From: Rattus norvegicus | Lineage: Eukaryota; Chordata; Mammalia; Rodentia; Muridae | Assembly (NCBI RefSeq): GCF_036323735.1 | Contig: NC_086025.1 | Location: 105,513,688 to 105,577,687, forward strand | Reading direction: 5' to 3' | DNA length: 64,000 nt | Shown here: positions 33,346 through 45,921 of the stretch, in pieces | Layout of the letters: the number at the start of each line of letters is the position of its first letter | Numbering within the stretch: the stretch's first letter is position 1 | Made by a program: the position numbers and the translations under genes | The notes under the pieces: model-generated | What the model saw: only the letters and a program-made list of their open reading frames with translations | What the model was told of the DNA's origin: nothing | Databases searched by the model: none

Positions 33346-36075
33346 GGATCATTTGTCCTTTCCTTGTAGATCTATAAGAATTCTTCACATATTGTTGGGA
33401 TGTCTTAGGTTTAGGTGTCCAAATACCTCCTCAGAATGCTACTCTGGTTTGTCCACATTTCCATGGTTTCTTAATGAGTGAGGTTTCTGGCATTGTTAAA
33501 ATTATTATTATGTATTTTTCCCTGGCTTTCTTCATTCATAATTTTAATGCCCCTTGAGACCACATTCTATATTTAGAACATTGAGATCCCAGACATTTAT
33601 ATCATGTGTGTGTGTGCAGTTGAACATACTCATATTAACCTTAAACCATTTATTTTCACCTCTTAAAGTGTTCTACCCAATCACGCAGTCCTTGTCATTG
33701 TATGGCTGTCCTTCTCACTCTCACCATCCCTGTCAGGGGTCAGGTTTTTTTGACACAAAGAGGCCAACTCGGAGCTCACTGTTTTCTCCATTAGTATTGG
33801 GTCCTTTTCCTCCTGAAAAAGATGTCACCCTCTGTGACACTCCAATTTTACATTGGGCTTTGCTGTCGAGTAAGGAATTCTCACACACCTAGCTCTTCCT
33901 TGGACTGCATCAGATATTCTTGTCCCACCCAACAGCAAGGATTTTGGAAGGAAGGGACTGTAATTTTCTTATACTTTTAGAAGAAACTTGGTTAGGTTTT
34001 GTGATGCTTAGTTGGTTTTTTTTTTTTGTTTGTTTGTTTGTTTTTATTTTTTGGGTTTTTTTTGTTGTTGTTCATTAAAATTTTATTGAATCCACAAAGT
34101 ATTTGGGGTATGGCCTCCATGTTTATGAAAATGTGTGTGTGTGTGGGGGGTTGTAATATAACTTTCTTCTTAACCTATTTTCATTTTTAAAATTTTGTTC
34201 CGTATGTATATGTTATGCCATTTCATTCGTTTTTTTTTAATTAGCACACTAGTAGGGGTTCACATTCTTTGTCTTCTTTCCTTCTCCTCTTCTCTTCCTG
34301 CCCTCACCCTTTGCTTGCCCCCCAAGACACTTTTACTTCCATGTCTCATGTGTTCTGTTAACTTATTCCTCTACCCAAGATCTCCTTTTCTCCTCTCATA
34401 AAACCCAACTACAATGGACACATGTAAAAATCGAAACGTTAGCTCTACATCTCCCAGAAATGTGCACTTTTTGTCCTTTTGAGCCAAGGTTGCTTTATTT
34501 CCCTTTCCACATTTTCTGCTTTAAATATGACCCATTAAAATACAACTTTCTAATCATTAATAGACAGAAATCCAATTATCCAGACATTTATTTTTATTGA
34601 TCACTTTCTGAACTTGTGTGGGATTTTATAAAACAACATAGACTACTTTGCTTATTGAAACAGAAAGGTTTTCTTTTTTTTACAATTTTAAAATCTAGAA
34701 AATAGATCAAGGTGCTTGCAGCTGATGCTGTGTCTGGTAAGGGCTCTCTGCTCCCATGACAGAGCCTCCTATCTATGCTCTAAGAGTATGTGAGGGGCAA
34801 ACAACCTCCCTCTGGGTTCTATGGTAAGAACAGTAAGCCTATGGGTGCTGGCATTGCCCCTCAACCCTCCCCTGACTCTAACTAAGCACGTCACAGATTA
34901 TATTTCACCATATGAATTTAAGGGGAGGAAAGCACTTGGCCTATAGTCATAGTTTCCTTATAATGTAGTACTGATTAGTGCAGCTCCTTTGTTGATTCAT
35001 TAAGTTTCCCAAGGATGCAGCTGTAATATCTGTAAATAGTTTACAGTTGTGAATATGTTTTTATTTATACAAATCATTTATTTTCCATGCCATTGTTTTC
35101 TTGCTCAACATAAAACAAAGAAATTAATAGCGCGTGGGCTTAACATAAGCTCCTTTTAAAGAGAATGCTTTCCAGCAATTCAATATTGTCTATACACAGT
35201 TTATCTTAGTGGTAGATAGTCATTAATTATCAATTAAAAGACATTTATTCTACTCTTGGAATAGTTTTGAAATAATGTTTTTAAGGTTTTACTAACATTT
35301 CCTTCTACATGTATTAAGAAGGCTACTTCCCTGCATGTGTATTAATATAATAGATTCCATTAATAAGTTCTATAATGTTGATAAAGCTCCTCTTGATGAC
35401 AATCTGCCATATATTTAAAAACATTTTTTATTCTCACTGCTATGGCTTTATGCAGAAATATTTTATGTATATGAATGGAATTTAAGCATAATTTCTTTCT
35501 GTCCTACCAAACTTGCCTGGGTGTGAAATTAGTTATACCAGACACTTAACATTACATTTTACAACTATCCCTGTGTTTTGCTTCTTTGAAGTGTTTAGTG
35601 CCGTATTCATGATGTCTGATTCTTGAATACTTGTGTGAAATCACTGTGGGCCTAACATTTTCTTGGCAAGAGGACTGCTCACTGGTAATTCACTTGCTAA
35701 ATGGAAGAATAAAATCACTAAATGAAACTTCAGAGATGAAACAGCTTCTTTGAATTGAAACAACTAGGCCCTATTTATAAGCCAAGAAGAAAGACCCACA
35801 AAGGATATTCTGGAGATAAAGAAGAGGGAAAGAAGAAAGGAAGGCAAGACAGGGAGGTCCCAAGAGGGCAGGACATAAAAGGATATTTCCGATACCTTAA
35901 GCTAGGGTGGGAAGATGCATCTCATGAGAGGCCACCTCTGTTCTGCAGACAGATGGGAAAGAAGGGAGAAGAGTTGCTTATAAGGTGACATAGGGGGTGA
36001 AAGAAGAAAGAATTCTTGCTTAATGAGACTTTATTTTGAGAGGTAGATAGATAATGATAGATTAGGTTAGGTTAG
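33346..36075. other. Noncoding stretch with T-rich low-complexity DNA
   Basis: A T-rich, GTTT-repeat block is at about 34018-34076 and a short GT run at about 34133. The region 34190-34430 is pyrimidine-rich and may be an old inverse LINE fragment, unproven. From 34.6 to 36.0 kb the sequence is AT-rich with no gene. Confidence 0.4.
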
Positions 36076-36076
36076 A

Positions 36077-36134
<58 letters not shown>

Positions 36135-36146
36135 GATAGATAGATA

Positions 36147-36198
<52 letters not shown>
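36076..36198 (+). repeat. (GATA)n microsatellite, interrupted
   Basis: About 30 tetranucleotide units with two short interruptions (GATGATAG near 36133 and GATAATAG near 36145). Confidence 0.97.
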
Positions 36199-36199
<1 letters not shown>

Positions 36200-36696
36200 G
36201 TGTGTATTAGACTGAGATTTTGAGTAAATCGGGGAATCAGATCTGGTATTAAGACAATGGGACTCCAGAATGATGTTGGTTTGTTATGATGGAACAAGGG
36301 CAGCCATGTATGATAGTTTGGATTCCAGAGGGGCTAAGGCTTCTGTGGGTGAAAACCACTTGGGGTTTTAAAACTAAGGGCCATTTTAAGGTCTTAGCAG
36401 AAAACAGAACATGAGTAGCTGGAAAATGGTAAGTAAAATGGGATTGGAGATAACAAAGGCAAAATTTTGAAAAGATGAAATAGTGGGAAAGAAAGACGGA
36501 GCTTAGAGAAAGATACTGTGGGAGGTGGGATGCTGTGAAATGTCCTCTGGACATGATACAGCTGTTATGTATATCAACATGGCAGCTGTGGCTTCCTGGA
36601 ACCCCCACTCTCACCCCAAACCATGGCATTAATAGAATGGTGTAATTGAGAATAAAAAGGTCACCTTGGCATGATGGGAGTAGAAGAGAATGTGGA
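36199..36696. other. Unique noncoding stretch
   Basis: No gene. A 206-codon minus-strand frame at 36249-36869 runs from the minisatellite through unique sequence and has no coding-like character. Confidence 0.45.
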
Positions 36697-36819
36697 GAAG
36701 AGAATGATGATACATATGTACATGTATGAAGAGAATGATGATACATATGTACATGTATGAAGAGAATGATGATACATTTGTACATGTATGAGAGAATGAT
36801 GATACATATGTACATGTAT
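36697..36819 (+). repeat. 31-bp minisatellite, four units
   Basis: Units start at 36697, 36728, 36759 and 36790 with lengths 31, 31, 31 and 30. Each begins GAAGAGAATGATGATACATA (one unit has T for A at one site; the last lacks one base). The ATATGTACATGTAT part is rich in short palindromes. Confidence 0.97.
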
Positions 36820-36917
36820 GGAACTGTCAAAAGAGAAAGAAAGATAAAACAGATGGTCCACAGTACCATAACAACAAAAGCCAGGTGACCAGAAAGAAGA
36901 AGTTGAGGAAGTTAACA

Positions 36918-37300
36918 GTTGGGGCAGTGGCTCAGCCAGTAACGAATACTTACTTTGCAAGTATAAAGCTCTACGATTGATCCACAGCACCCATTAAAAG
37001 GCTGAGATGGTGACATGTGCTTGCAATCCTAGTGAGGGGGGTGGTAGTAGCAGACGGAAACAGGATGATCTTTGAAGCTCAATGGTCAGCAAGTTCTATT
37101 CTCAATGAGAGACCTAGAAGCTAAAGTGGAAAGCAATTGTACTCTATGCTGACCTCTGGACTCTACACATGCATATGCGCACGCACATGCACACACACAC
37201 ACACACACACACACACGCTCGCGCACACGCACATGCACATGCACATGAACACACATGCACACATACAGACATATGTATACATATATACATATGCAAACCA
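36918..37300 (+). mobile_element. B4-type SINE with CA-repeat tail
   Basis: GGGGCAGTGGCTCAGCCAGT opens the element. AAAAGGCTGAGATGGTGACA and GTGCTTGCAATCCTAGTGAG follow, and it ends TGACCTCTGGACTCTACACA and a CA array (about 37185-37215). This is the B4 order. Confidence 0.75.
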
Positions 37301-39359
37301 AAAATTAAAAAATAGTAAAGGTTAAATTCATATTGATCTGACTTATCTGGGTGAAAGTTCTTGGTTCAGGGTTGGCTGATGTGTAGTTGAGTGACAAAAA
37401 AAGTTGGTCCCCAGAGAGCCCAGTGCCATGCTTACCTTGCACATTTCTGACACAGGATGATTCCAGATCTTTTGCCTCCAGAATCTTTACACTTAAGCAT
37501 GACCCTACTGTCTTAAAAAGGCCAGCGATTTAAATGCTGAATTCATATCTTTGCCTGATGAGAAGGTACAAGGTTGAGAGCCAGTGATGTTATCGTCAGC
37601 ACTGTGGTGGAAGTGGCTCATGCAAAACCTCTAGAGTATGAATAGGAAATAAAGTCCTGTATCAGCAATGCCAAAGTTTAGACAGGTGGCAAGTCAAACT
37701 TTTCCACAGATACCGAGAAACTGCTGCATAGTGAGACCTAGGACCTCACCTAGTTTGTGGAGAACCAGAATGTGGGGGCTACAGCAAGAAATGTATCCAT
37801 TCTACAAAGTCCCCCACAGGACAGAAAGCAACAGCAAAGATAACCGGATATCAACCATGTGACTGCCATCCTGCAGTAGCTCTGAATCAATGTCTCTTCA
37901 TTCAGAGTCAACTCAAGTATCCGGCTGAGCACTCGCCTGAAGGCTAAGATGTTATTTAAGACTACACTATGTATACTATGGCATACAGAACCAGCTGCTG
38001 TTATATCCTGGGAAGATTTCCTGTCTTGTGTGTTCAATGGAGCATTTCCCAAAATTAGATGATGTTTTAACTTAAGCTTAAAGCACAAGTGTTTTTTTCT
38101 TTTTCTTCAAGAGAGACTTAGTGGCATTTCAAATATAAGGAATACAGGATATAGAGCATTGTGGGTCTCACACCCACCTTTCACAGTGGCCAAAACATGA
38201 GGGAGGTTTGCGTGGGGGTGAAGTTGGCAGCTACTGGACGCCTGTGGTGATGGGATCAGCATGGAATGGATGGCTAGGGTCAACAGTTATAACAAGGATG
38301 TACACAGAGCTTTGGATCCCTGTTCCTCATTGCCTAGCTTTGCCACGAGGCTTCACAGTGGAGGCGATGTTTGCACAGAATCTGAGGAAATGTTAGACGA
38401 GTGGGTGACTGCTGAGCAAATAAGAGGAGGTGAGGAAAACATTCTCAGTGAGAGTATGGCAGTGCCCTGAAAAGTCTCTGAGAAAGGAGTTTCTAGTACC
38501 CAGAAACGGTTATTTAAAGCTGGACGCACTTGGGTGGAAGCTTCTATCTGTCTCTTTCCTGAGCTAACTGAAAAGTCACATTGTTCTGCACTGCAAGGAG
38601 CCACTTCCGCCACCGTGCTGATGGCAACGTCACTGGGTCTCAACCCTGTACCTTCTCATCAGGAAAGTTAATGTGGGTCCCTCACAAGAAGGTGCCCTTG
38701 ATGAGTTTTAAACCCCACGAGCTAATGTCACAGCCTTGTGGTCTGTGAAATCAGCTTCTTCTCTCATGTTTCTGTATATACAATTTAAGACTTTTCCTTT
38801 CTCCAGTCTCCCCTCCACCCCCTAAAAAAGAACAGCTTTCTTGTTTTTCACTCTGTACCAACCCAGAGTCCACTTTTTAGTTCCCAAGATGAGCAAGCAA
38901 ACTGGGTGGGTATCTCACGTTTAACATCTGTCCTGAACCCCTGATGCCAACCATGTAGCTTCAGTGCTATTCTTCTTACTTTCCTGACAGTACACCATAA
39001 GCCCGGAGATCAAGAGATTTGTCTAGCTACATATATCTTCTGTAATTGGAGAGTACAAAAAGGAAGAAATAGCCCACTGCATGCTACTCTAGATATAGGA
39101 CCATGATCTGTTCCTTATCCAAATCATGTCCAAAAGTAAGTAAATACAATAAAATTAAGAAGAAATGAAAGAATGGAGGGGTGGGAGGGAGTGAATGAGG
39201 GAGAACGAGGGGAGGCTAAAATATCTTTCTTAGTAACTATTTTGTTGCTGACAAAAAGTGGGTTATCTTTTCATCTAGCGTCTGGCATCCAGTCCCTCAT
39301 TGCAAGAAAGGCTGAGTGACAGTTAAGGAAGTATTCACACTATGCCTGTATTTGGGAAG
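37301..39359. other. Unique noncoding stretch
   Basis: About 2 kb with no named repeat or credible gene. A purine-rich segment lies at about 39160-39220. Confidence 0.4.
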
Positions 39360-39530
39360 TAGAGCCATGGATGCTGCTCCCCAGCTCACTTCCACCATGT
39401 TGCTCAGTCCTGGCCCTCCGCCTGTGTAATGATGCTGCCCATATTTGCGATGCATTCCTACTTCAATTAACCCTGTCCAGGAAGTCCTTTACAGGAGTGT
39501 CTGGAGGCTATTTGACCATGATTGACCATC
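39360..39530 (-). repeat. RMER1-like fragment, inverse orientation (tentative)
   Basis: GATGCTGCCCATATTTGCGA, TCAATTAACCCTGTCCAGGA and AGGAGTGTCTGGAGGCTATT resemble the reverse strand of the rodent repeat seen at 27003. Diverged. Confidence 0.4.
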
Positions 39531-42500
39531 ATCATAACAATCTCTGAGCCCAACTCATTTCTTCTACCGTTTATCAGGAACAACCTCCTTCCTTTATTCA
39601 AAGTTCAGCCATATGTCTGTTCCATGCAGCATCTTTCTGATCCGTAGGGTTAAACGGCTAGAACAGGACGGTTCTCCTCCCACTTCATGCTAAGAGAAAG
39701 AAGACTGAAATTATTGTCCACTGTAAAATCCTCCTGTCATCTGGTGTGACCTTGAGACACTGCTTGTGTTATTCAACCAGGGGTGGCATTAAAATAGTTA
39801 TTAAGGCCGTCTTGATTCTAATCTGTGATGTTCTTCATGACTTCTGCATCCAGGGTACCTGCACCGCAGTCTGTCTTGCTATGGCAGAGCTAGCTAACAG
39901 CACGGAAGGCAACCCACACCTGTACTGCTTCAGGGAGGAGCAAGAGTAATGGGCAGAGAGAGTGGGGATAGGCTCACTGGAGTGTGGGTAACAGGGAACT
40001 GTTCAGCCCAGAGAATGCAGGAGGAAGCATCAAGATTAAAACATTTGTTCATTCCTGTGTCAAGGCAAAGGCTTGATTCTGTGGTCCACTCACTCCAGAA
40101 GTTCTAAAACATGGAGTCTCAAGGCCAGTGAGGTGATCATTATGTATGAACATACCTTAACAACCCACAGCAGTGGACACTAGAATACAAAGAAACTTGT
40201 TATGAAGATTCTCACGGAATATCATGTCCAATCACACTCAACTTGGGTCTACCAAGCTCTTTCTGAGGAAGATACTTGGGACAAATATCTGCTGGTTAAT
40301 GCTTGATTATCCTTCTACTGGTCATAATTGGGGATATCCTGGAAGCTTCAGAGACATTCTATAAATCGTGGATTACTTTATGAATGTTAATTACCAATAA
40401 GAAGATATTTGCTCTGAGATGTGATGAAAATCAAATTGCTTAACATATTAATGCAGGCTAACACAGGCTTTATTATGACTGTAGTCTATGCTCCAGACAT
40501 CTGGGGGACTCACTAACATACAATACCATGTCTGGTCATAACTTCACATCTTAACTGCCCATTACATTCTTGTTTATCAGAACTAACGTTCACATTATAC
40601 CTATATTCCCTGAGTAATAAAGAACAGGTTATAATGTCTTCAGCTTCCACAAATGGATCTCTTGATAAAATACTGTTAACTCTGCTCTTCAAGATAATCC
40701 TGGCTCCTAATAACTTGGTGTGTATGCCAGCACCATAGGTTTTCTTTACTAAATCTTCTTACAAATTATCTAAACAAAGCACCAAGTCACAGATACCCCG
40801 ATGCAAGACTAGAAAAGTCACACCTAGGAGAAGATGTTATTATATAATTTGCAATAACAAAGTAGAGGAGAAAGGTTGCCATGTACAATAGAGGAGACAA
40901 CTTGAATAAAATGAAAGATGATACCCTGTTAACCAACTATCCTAAGTATTCTTTAATTGTGTCTAAAAGCAAAGTGTTCTATTAAGTAAAAAAATATTTA
41001 TCAAAGTTTTGCGATATGATCCCATTTTTGCATGAACAGAACAGAACAGAACAAAACAACCTGAAAATTTATAAAACCAAGAAAGGTGGGGAGTCCAAAG
41101 TGCTCTATATTCTGTCCACTCTCCATATGATCCAGACATCACAAGATATGCATTCTCTCTTTATCATCAAGGCAAAAATAAATGTGAATTACTTATAATC
41201 ACCTCGATTCAAATGTTCCAAAGTTTGTAGTCATTTTAATAATCATCTATCCTTCCATTCACTCCTCCCAGGAAAAGGATCCATCTCACTGCTTTGGTCT
41301 TATTTTTCCCACTATTTGGATGTACCTAGAACAGAGAGAAGGGGTCCAAGTTACAGGGGAGACAGGATGGTGCAAGGACTGTGGCTGTTCCTTGCATCAC
41401 CCCCGGCTTTGCATTCACTGTTATTTGATGTACTACACAATATGCAGTTTCTTGTGCCTGGTCAGCAGCAGCCTAATGAGGAACCGCTGTGACATACTCA
41501 GGCTGAGCAAGGTATAATGTCACATCTGACTCAGACCCTGGGCTGGAATCCAAGAGACAGAAATACCAGGGAAAATATTGCTGTAGGGTGGGCTTGAAGA
41601 TGGGGACTAGTTGGGATTTGAACAAAGTCCTTAGCCAGTTTTCTTCCCCAGGCTTCCTTGGTCCTGTGCTGGCATTTTCTTTGTCTTGAGGAGGGTAATG
41701 AAAGTTAAAGCATCTAAGATCCCTGGAAACCAGAAGATAAACCCATGTAAAGATGCCTCTCTTCATCTCTGTCCCAGGATGTCACTGATGCTGGATGTGG
41801 GGATCATCAGTGGATGTTCTGACGCTCAGGGAACTGCTCAGCTCCTGTTTTCACTCTATGTGTGAGTAGGAACAATGACTTCAGCTTTTCCTGCCCTTGG
41901 GGGTTCTTTTAAGCAACAAAAAGATAAAAGGCTGTAAAGGCATTAAACCATCTACTACTTACATGCATGGCCCATTATTTTCATAATCCAAGCTAGTTTC
42001 ATGCAAAGACATTTCATTTTGGAGCAATCCAAGCCATCCCCTAAAATACCATTTCAACACAAATGCATCTTTGGAAGCCTTTGTGAAGGCTCCAATTAAG
42101 ATTTTGATGTTTAAAAGAAATGCATTTCATCTCTCCCCACGTAAAAGTAATTTACTAACATCCTACATAAAGGATCCTTTTCATTTAAAAGAAGAAATCT
42201 TAATAATGGATGATTGCTTTATGAATATGAAAATTACATATCTGTTGCATAATCAGACATTTAATTGACACATCATTCCACTTCCCATGGAATATGTGGA
42301 ACAGATTTGGAATTATATGACTGATTGTTCCCCTGATTCTTCTTGAAAATGAGAGGTCTATTATTTTGCTAAGGGTATAAGGAAATATTTCACTCAAATC
42401 TTCTCTGATTTATCAAGCACCTGTTATATGCATGCAAAAGGCTGTTATAGAATTCACACTGCTCAGGGAAGCATGCCTGCTACATTGAGGCTCAAAACTC

Positions 42501-42813
42501 AAGTGGGTCTGGGACAAATCATCAAAATTTTCGCTAGGTAAAAATATATAGCAAGGAAGTGTTTGCAGAAACAAACAAACAAACAAAACAGGGAAAGCAC
42601 AACCAAATATTAAGGGTCAATTTTGGGCAAACACTTGAAACATAACTAATCCCCAACACAGTATTATCTGATGGGTAGCAATAGCTCCATGAAATGAAAT
42701 TTTTAAACCACAACAAAAAAGCAGCTTGTCTCCCTGAACACAGGTTGTAGAAATCAAGAGAACACTGTACATTCAAATGTTTGCCACTATTTTATACGAA
42801 GCTGCCACTCCTG

Positions 42814-42815
<2 letters not shown>
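39531..42815. other. Repeat-poor noncoding stretch
   Basis: About 3.3 kb. No gene. The part at about 41960-42420 is complex, AT-rich and rich in homeodomain/POU-like words and is discussed as a possible conserved element. Confidence 0.4.

Positions 42816-42853
<38 letters not shown>
42816..42853 (+). repeat. (AAT)n microsatellite
   Basis: Twelve or so uninterrupted trinucleotide units. Confidence 0.97.
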
Positions 42854-42855
<2 letters not shown>

Positions 42856-43002
42856 CTCACAAGGTTCCTGGTAATAGCCTCAGAGTAATGAGACAGAAAG
42901 TATTCCAAGGGGACTGGAAGTGAAGAGGCCAGGTTTGAGCTGAAAGCCATAGGGTAGAGAGTGTTCCAGAAAGAAGCAGTAGCATGAAGAAAACTGGTGC
43001 AC

Positions 43003-43050
<48 letters not shown>
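43003..43050 (+). repeat. (GT)n microsatellite
   Basis: About 24 GT units preceded by CACGC. Confidence 0.97.
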
Positions 43051-43052
<2 letters not shown>

Positions 43053-44126
43053 AGGGGTACTTGTGTACTATACAGATCCTTATCATGTTCAGTTTATACC
43101 CTAACCAAGAATGATCCAGGAGGAAAAGTGACAAGCATGTATGTGACAGTATTAGCAGTTCAGGAGGGCACAGACCTCATGTAATCGTATAGATTGTATT
43201 CATGGGGTGGGAAGCCATGCACAGGGAAATTTAACTTTTTCACATTCCTCCATTCACCCATCCATTTCCCCAATCAGTACAAATGTATTATTAAGTCCTG
43301 AGAAGATCCAGACACAGGGGAGTATAGGTTAAGAGAAAAACAGTCCTGGTGGCAGCCATGCATTCTGAGTTACAAAAACTATCCTTTCCACTTAAAAGCT
43401 ATCTAAACTTCTACGGATCCTTCTTCCTGGAAAGTGAGTACAATAGTGGATGCATATGAAGTTGTTATAGAAGTATTTCGAACTAGGTAACCTTTAATCA
43501 AAACAGCACTCACCAAGATAATCTGTCCTCTCTGTAATTCCTTGTGTCAAAGATTCAATCTCATTGGACCCCAGAGGGAGGAAGGAGCTCTTATTTAGCT
43601 GTGTATTGAAGAATGGAGGAATGCTGGTGAAAATATTTAAAAATTAAATCTGCCCATGGATCTATCCTATACCTTGTATATCCCACTCAAATCCAATAGT
43701 GTGCTTAGGACACATCTCAGTCCCATAGCTAGACAGTGATCTAGGATATGTGGGTAGTGAACATAGGGCTTAATAAGTATGAACATCCACAGGTAATTTA
43801 AAAAAGAGAACATAATAGAAAAGAGGTCTGGCGGAGTTGGGAGTTCAGTGAATGTGATCAAAATTCATGTATGCTTAAAGAATAAAATATTAAAAAGAAT
43901 TTCAACTTACGTACATATATCTTTATCTTAACAAACAGAATCTTACATAAAATAAATTCAGAGTTTGATTTATGAATATCACCCAAACGTAGAAAAGTAT
44001 AATTTCCCTACATATTAGGACCTTCTGGAGTTATAGACACACCCAGAGTCTAAGCTTCCATTTTGACATTAAACAAAGACACAGAATACAACGATTTGAA
44101 GATTCCAGTATCAAAAATCAGCTCTC
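43051..44126. other. Unique noncoding stretch
   Basis: No named repeat and no gene. Confidence 0.4.
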
Positions 44127-44214
44127 AGGGTAGGAACATAGTTTATTGGTAAAGTATGTGCTTGACATGCAAGGGGTCCTGGGTTCAGTCAGAAGCCCTA
44201 AAATTAAAAAAAAG
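44127..44214 (+). mobile_element. Old ID-like SINE
   Basis: TATTGGTAAAGTATGTGCTT and GGTCCTGGGTTCAGTC (B-box-like) are followed by an A-rich tail. It matches ID in order but is much more diverged than the copies near 8.7 and 9.9 kb. Confidence 0.65.
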
Positions 44215-45166
44215 TTCTAATAGCAGAAAATTCTTAATTTGGATTGAGTCCAAATAGACCAATAGTCCAATAGAGCATGAACAAAAACCCCCTAAGGACC
44301 AAATTCATTATTTTTTAACCTAATAAAGAAGACTATATCCCATTACATCACTGGCAGTATTTTCTAGACATCCTGGATATAAGTCAAGTTCACAGATAGT
44401 CCGCTCAGTCTCAGCAAGTAATTTATTAGTTATTTATGGACCAAAGTCAAACAAAACACAAAACCAAGGAAAGGAAACTAAAACAGGAACAAAGTCACTA
44501 AAACTCCATTGTTTTTCAGAATTCACTTGTGTGTTCAATAGAGCGTAAGTGTCCCCATCTCTGCTAGTAATTTCCCTGCATCTGAAGGAAAAATCGAGAA
44601 GGCATCTATCCACCTCAGGAAAAGACAAACCTAACTGTAAAAAAAGGACTTTTTTAAAGGTACTATATTTTCTCTTTTACAAATAAACAATGAGCATATT
44701 TTAGAATTTTATTGATTAATGAAGAAACTAGCAGTTTGGTAATAATTGAGAGGTGCTCAAAAAATTGATTAAAATTTTTTCTCAGTGTAGAATGTGGGAA
44801 TGTCCTTGTATGTTCTATGGAGTTACCCTACAATTTTATAATAGAAGAGATTCAGAAGATGGTCATGAGAGAGAAGTGGGGGCAGGGTGAAAGAAGAAAA
44901 GAACTGAGGGAGGAGTCAGTAGAGGATGGATATGTGGCACATCTCACCAAAGACCAGAAATGGCTCCTTGTCACCTCATTATCCCAGCTTTAGTTCTTTC
45001 ACAGTACAAGTCCATGTTAAACAATTTCATGAGAGTCCAACACTGAAGTCCCAAATCCCTTAAGGTCAAGTGAAGTACCAGAACATACAAAAGAACCCGT
45101 TTCTAAGATACAGTGCTTATTCTTGGACATTCCTTCTAAAAATTATTTATAACTTTTCCTCCTTTA
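44215..45166. other. Unique left flank of L1 copy B
   Basis: AT-rich, no gene or named repeat. Confidence 0.45.
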
Positions 45167-45178
45167 AAACAAACAAGG
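45167..45178 (+). repeat. Target-site duplication of L1 copy B, left
   Basis: AAACAAACAAGG, repeated exactly at 51713-51724. The site is preceded by CTTTA, giving a TTT/AAAA nick context as preferred by L1 endonuclease. Confidence 0.85.
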
Positions 45179-45921
45179 GACACCTGCGGATCCCGGCCCG
45201 CAGCAGCTCTCTGCTCCCAGACCCCGTGGGAAAGAGACCTCACCGCCTGGTCAGGTGGGCACTCCTGAGGCTGCAGAACGGAAGAGACCACCAACACTGC
45301 CCACCCCTGCCCACATCCCTGGCCCAAGAGGAAACTGTATAAGACCTCTGGGCTCCCGTGGGGGAGGGCCAAGGAGCGGCAGGACCCCTGCCTGAGACAC
45401 CACCGGAACCTGAAGGAAACAGAACGGATAAACAGTTCTCTGCACCCAAATCCCATGGGAGGGAGAGCTAAACCTTCAGAGAGGCAAACAAGCCTGGGAA
45501 ACCAGAAGAGACTGCTCTCTGCACACACATCTCAGACGCCAGAGGAAAACACCAAAGGCCATCTGGAACCCTGGTGCACTGAAGCTCCCAGAAGGGGCGG
45601 CACAGGTCTTCCTGGTTGCTGCCGCTGCAGAGAGCCCGTGGGCAGCACCCCGCGAGTGAACTTGAGCCTCGGGACCACAGGTAAGACCAACATGTATGCT
45701 GCAAGTGACCTGCCTGGTGAACTCAAGACACAGGCCCACAGGAACAGCTGAAGACCTGTACAGAGGAAAAACTACACGCACGAAAGCAGAACACTCTGTC
45801 CCCATAACTGGCTGAAAGAAAACAGGAAAACAGGTCTACAGCACTCCTGACACACAGGCTTATAGGGACAGTCTAGCCACTGTTAGAAATAGCAGAACAA
45901 AGTAACACTAGAGGTAATCTG
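45179..45921 (+). promoter_or_regulatory. L1 copy B 5' UTR with internal promoter
   Basis: GC- and CpG-rich leader starting GACACCTGCGGATCCCGGCC, 743 bp to the ORF1 ATG. Rodent L1 5' UTRs carry an internal Pol II promoter. The sequence shows no clear multi-unit monomer array, only one leader. A 98-codon frame at 45455-45751 and several antisense frames are CpG-rich by-products with no recognised product. Confidence 0.8.

Noticed and set aside
36249..36869. 206-codon minus-strand frame
   Set aside because: Part is the 31-bp minisatellite translated, the rest is unique sequence without domain or codon bias. No promoter or splice context.
45136..45528. 130-codon antisense frame over the L1 5' UTR, similar in position to primate ORF0
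   Set aside because: ORF0 is known from primates only; this frame extends into the host flank and arises from CpG-rich sequence. No support for translation.
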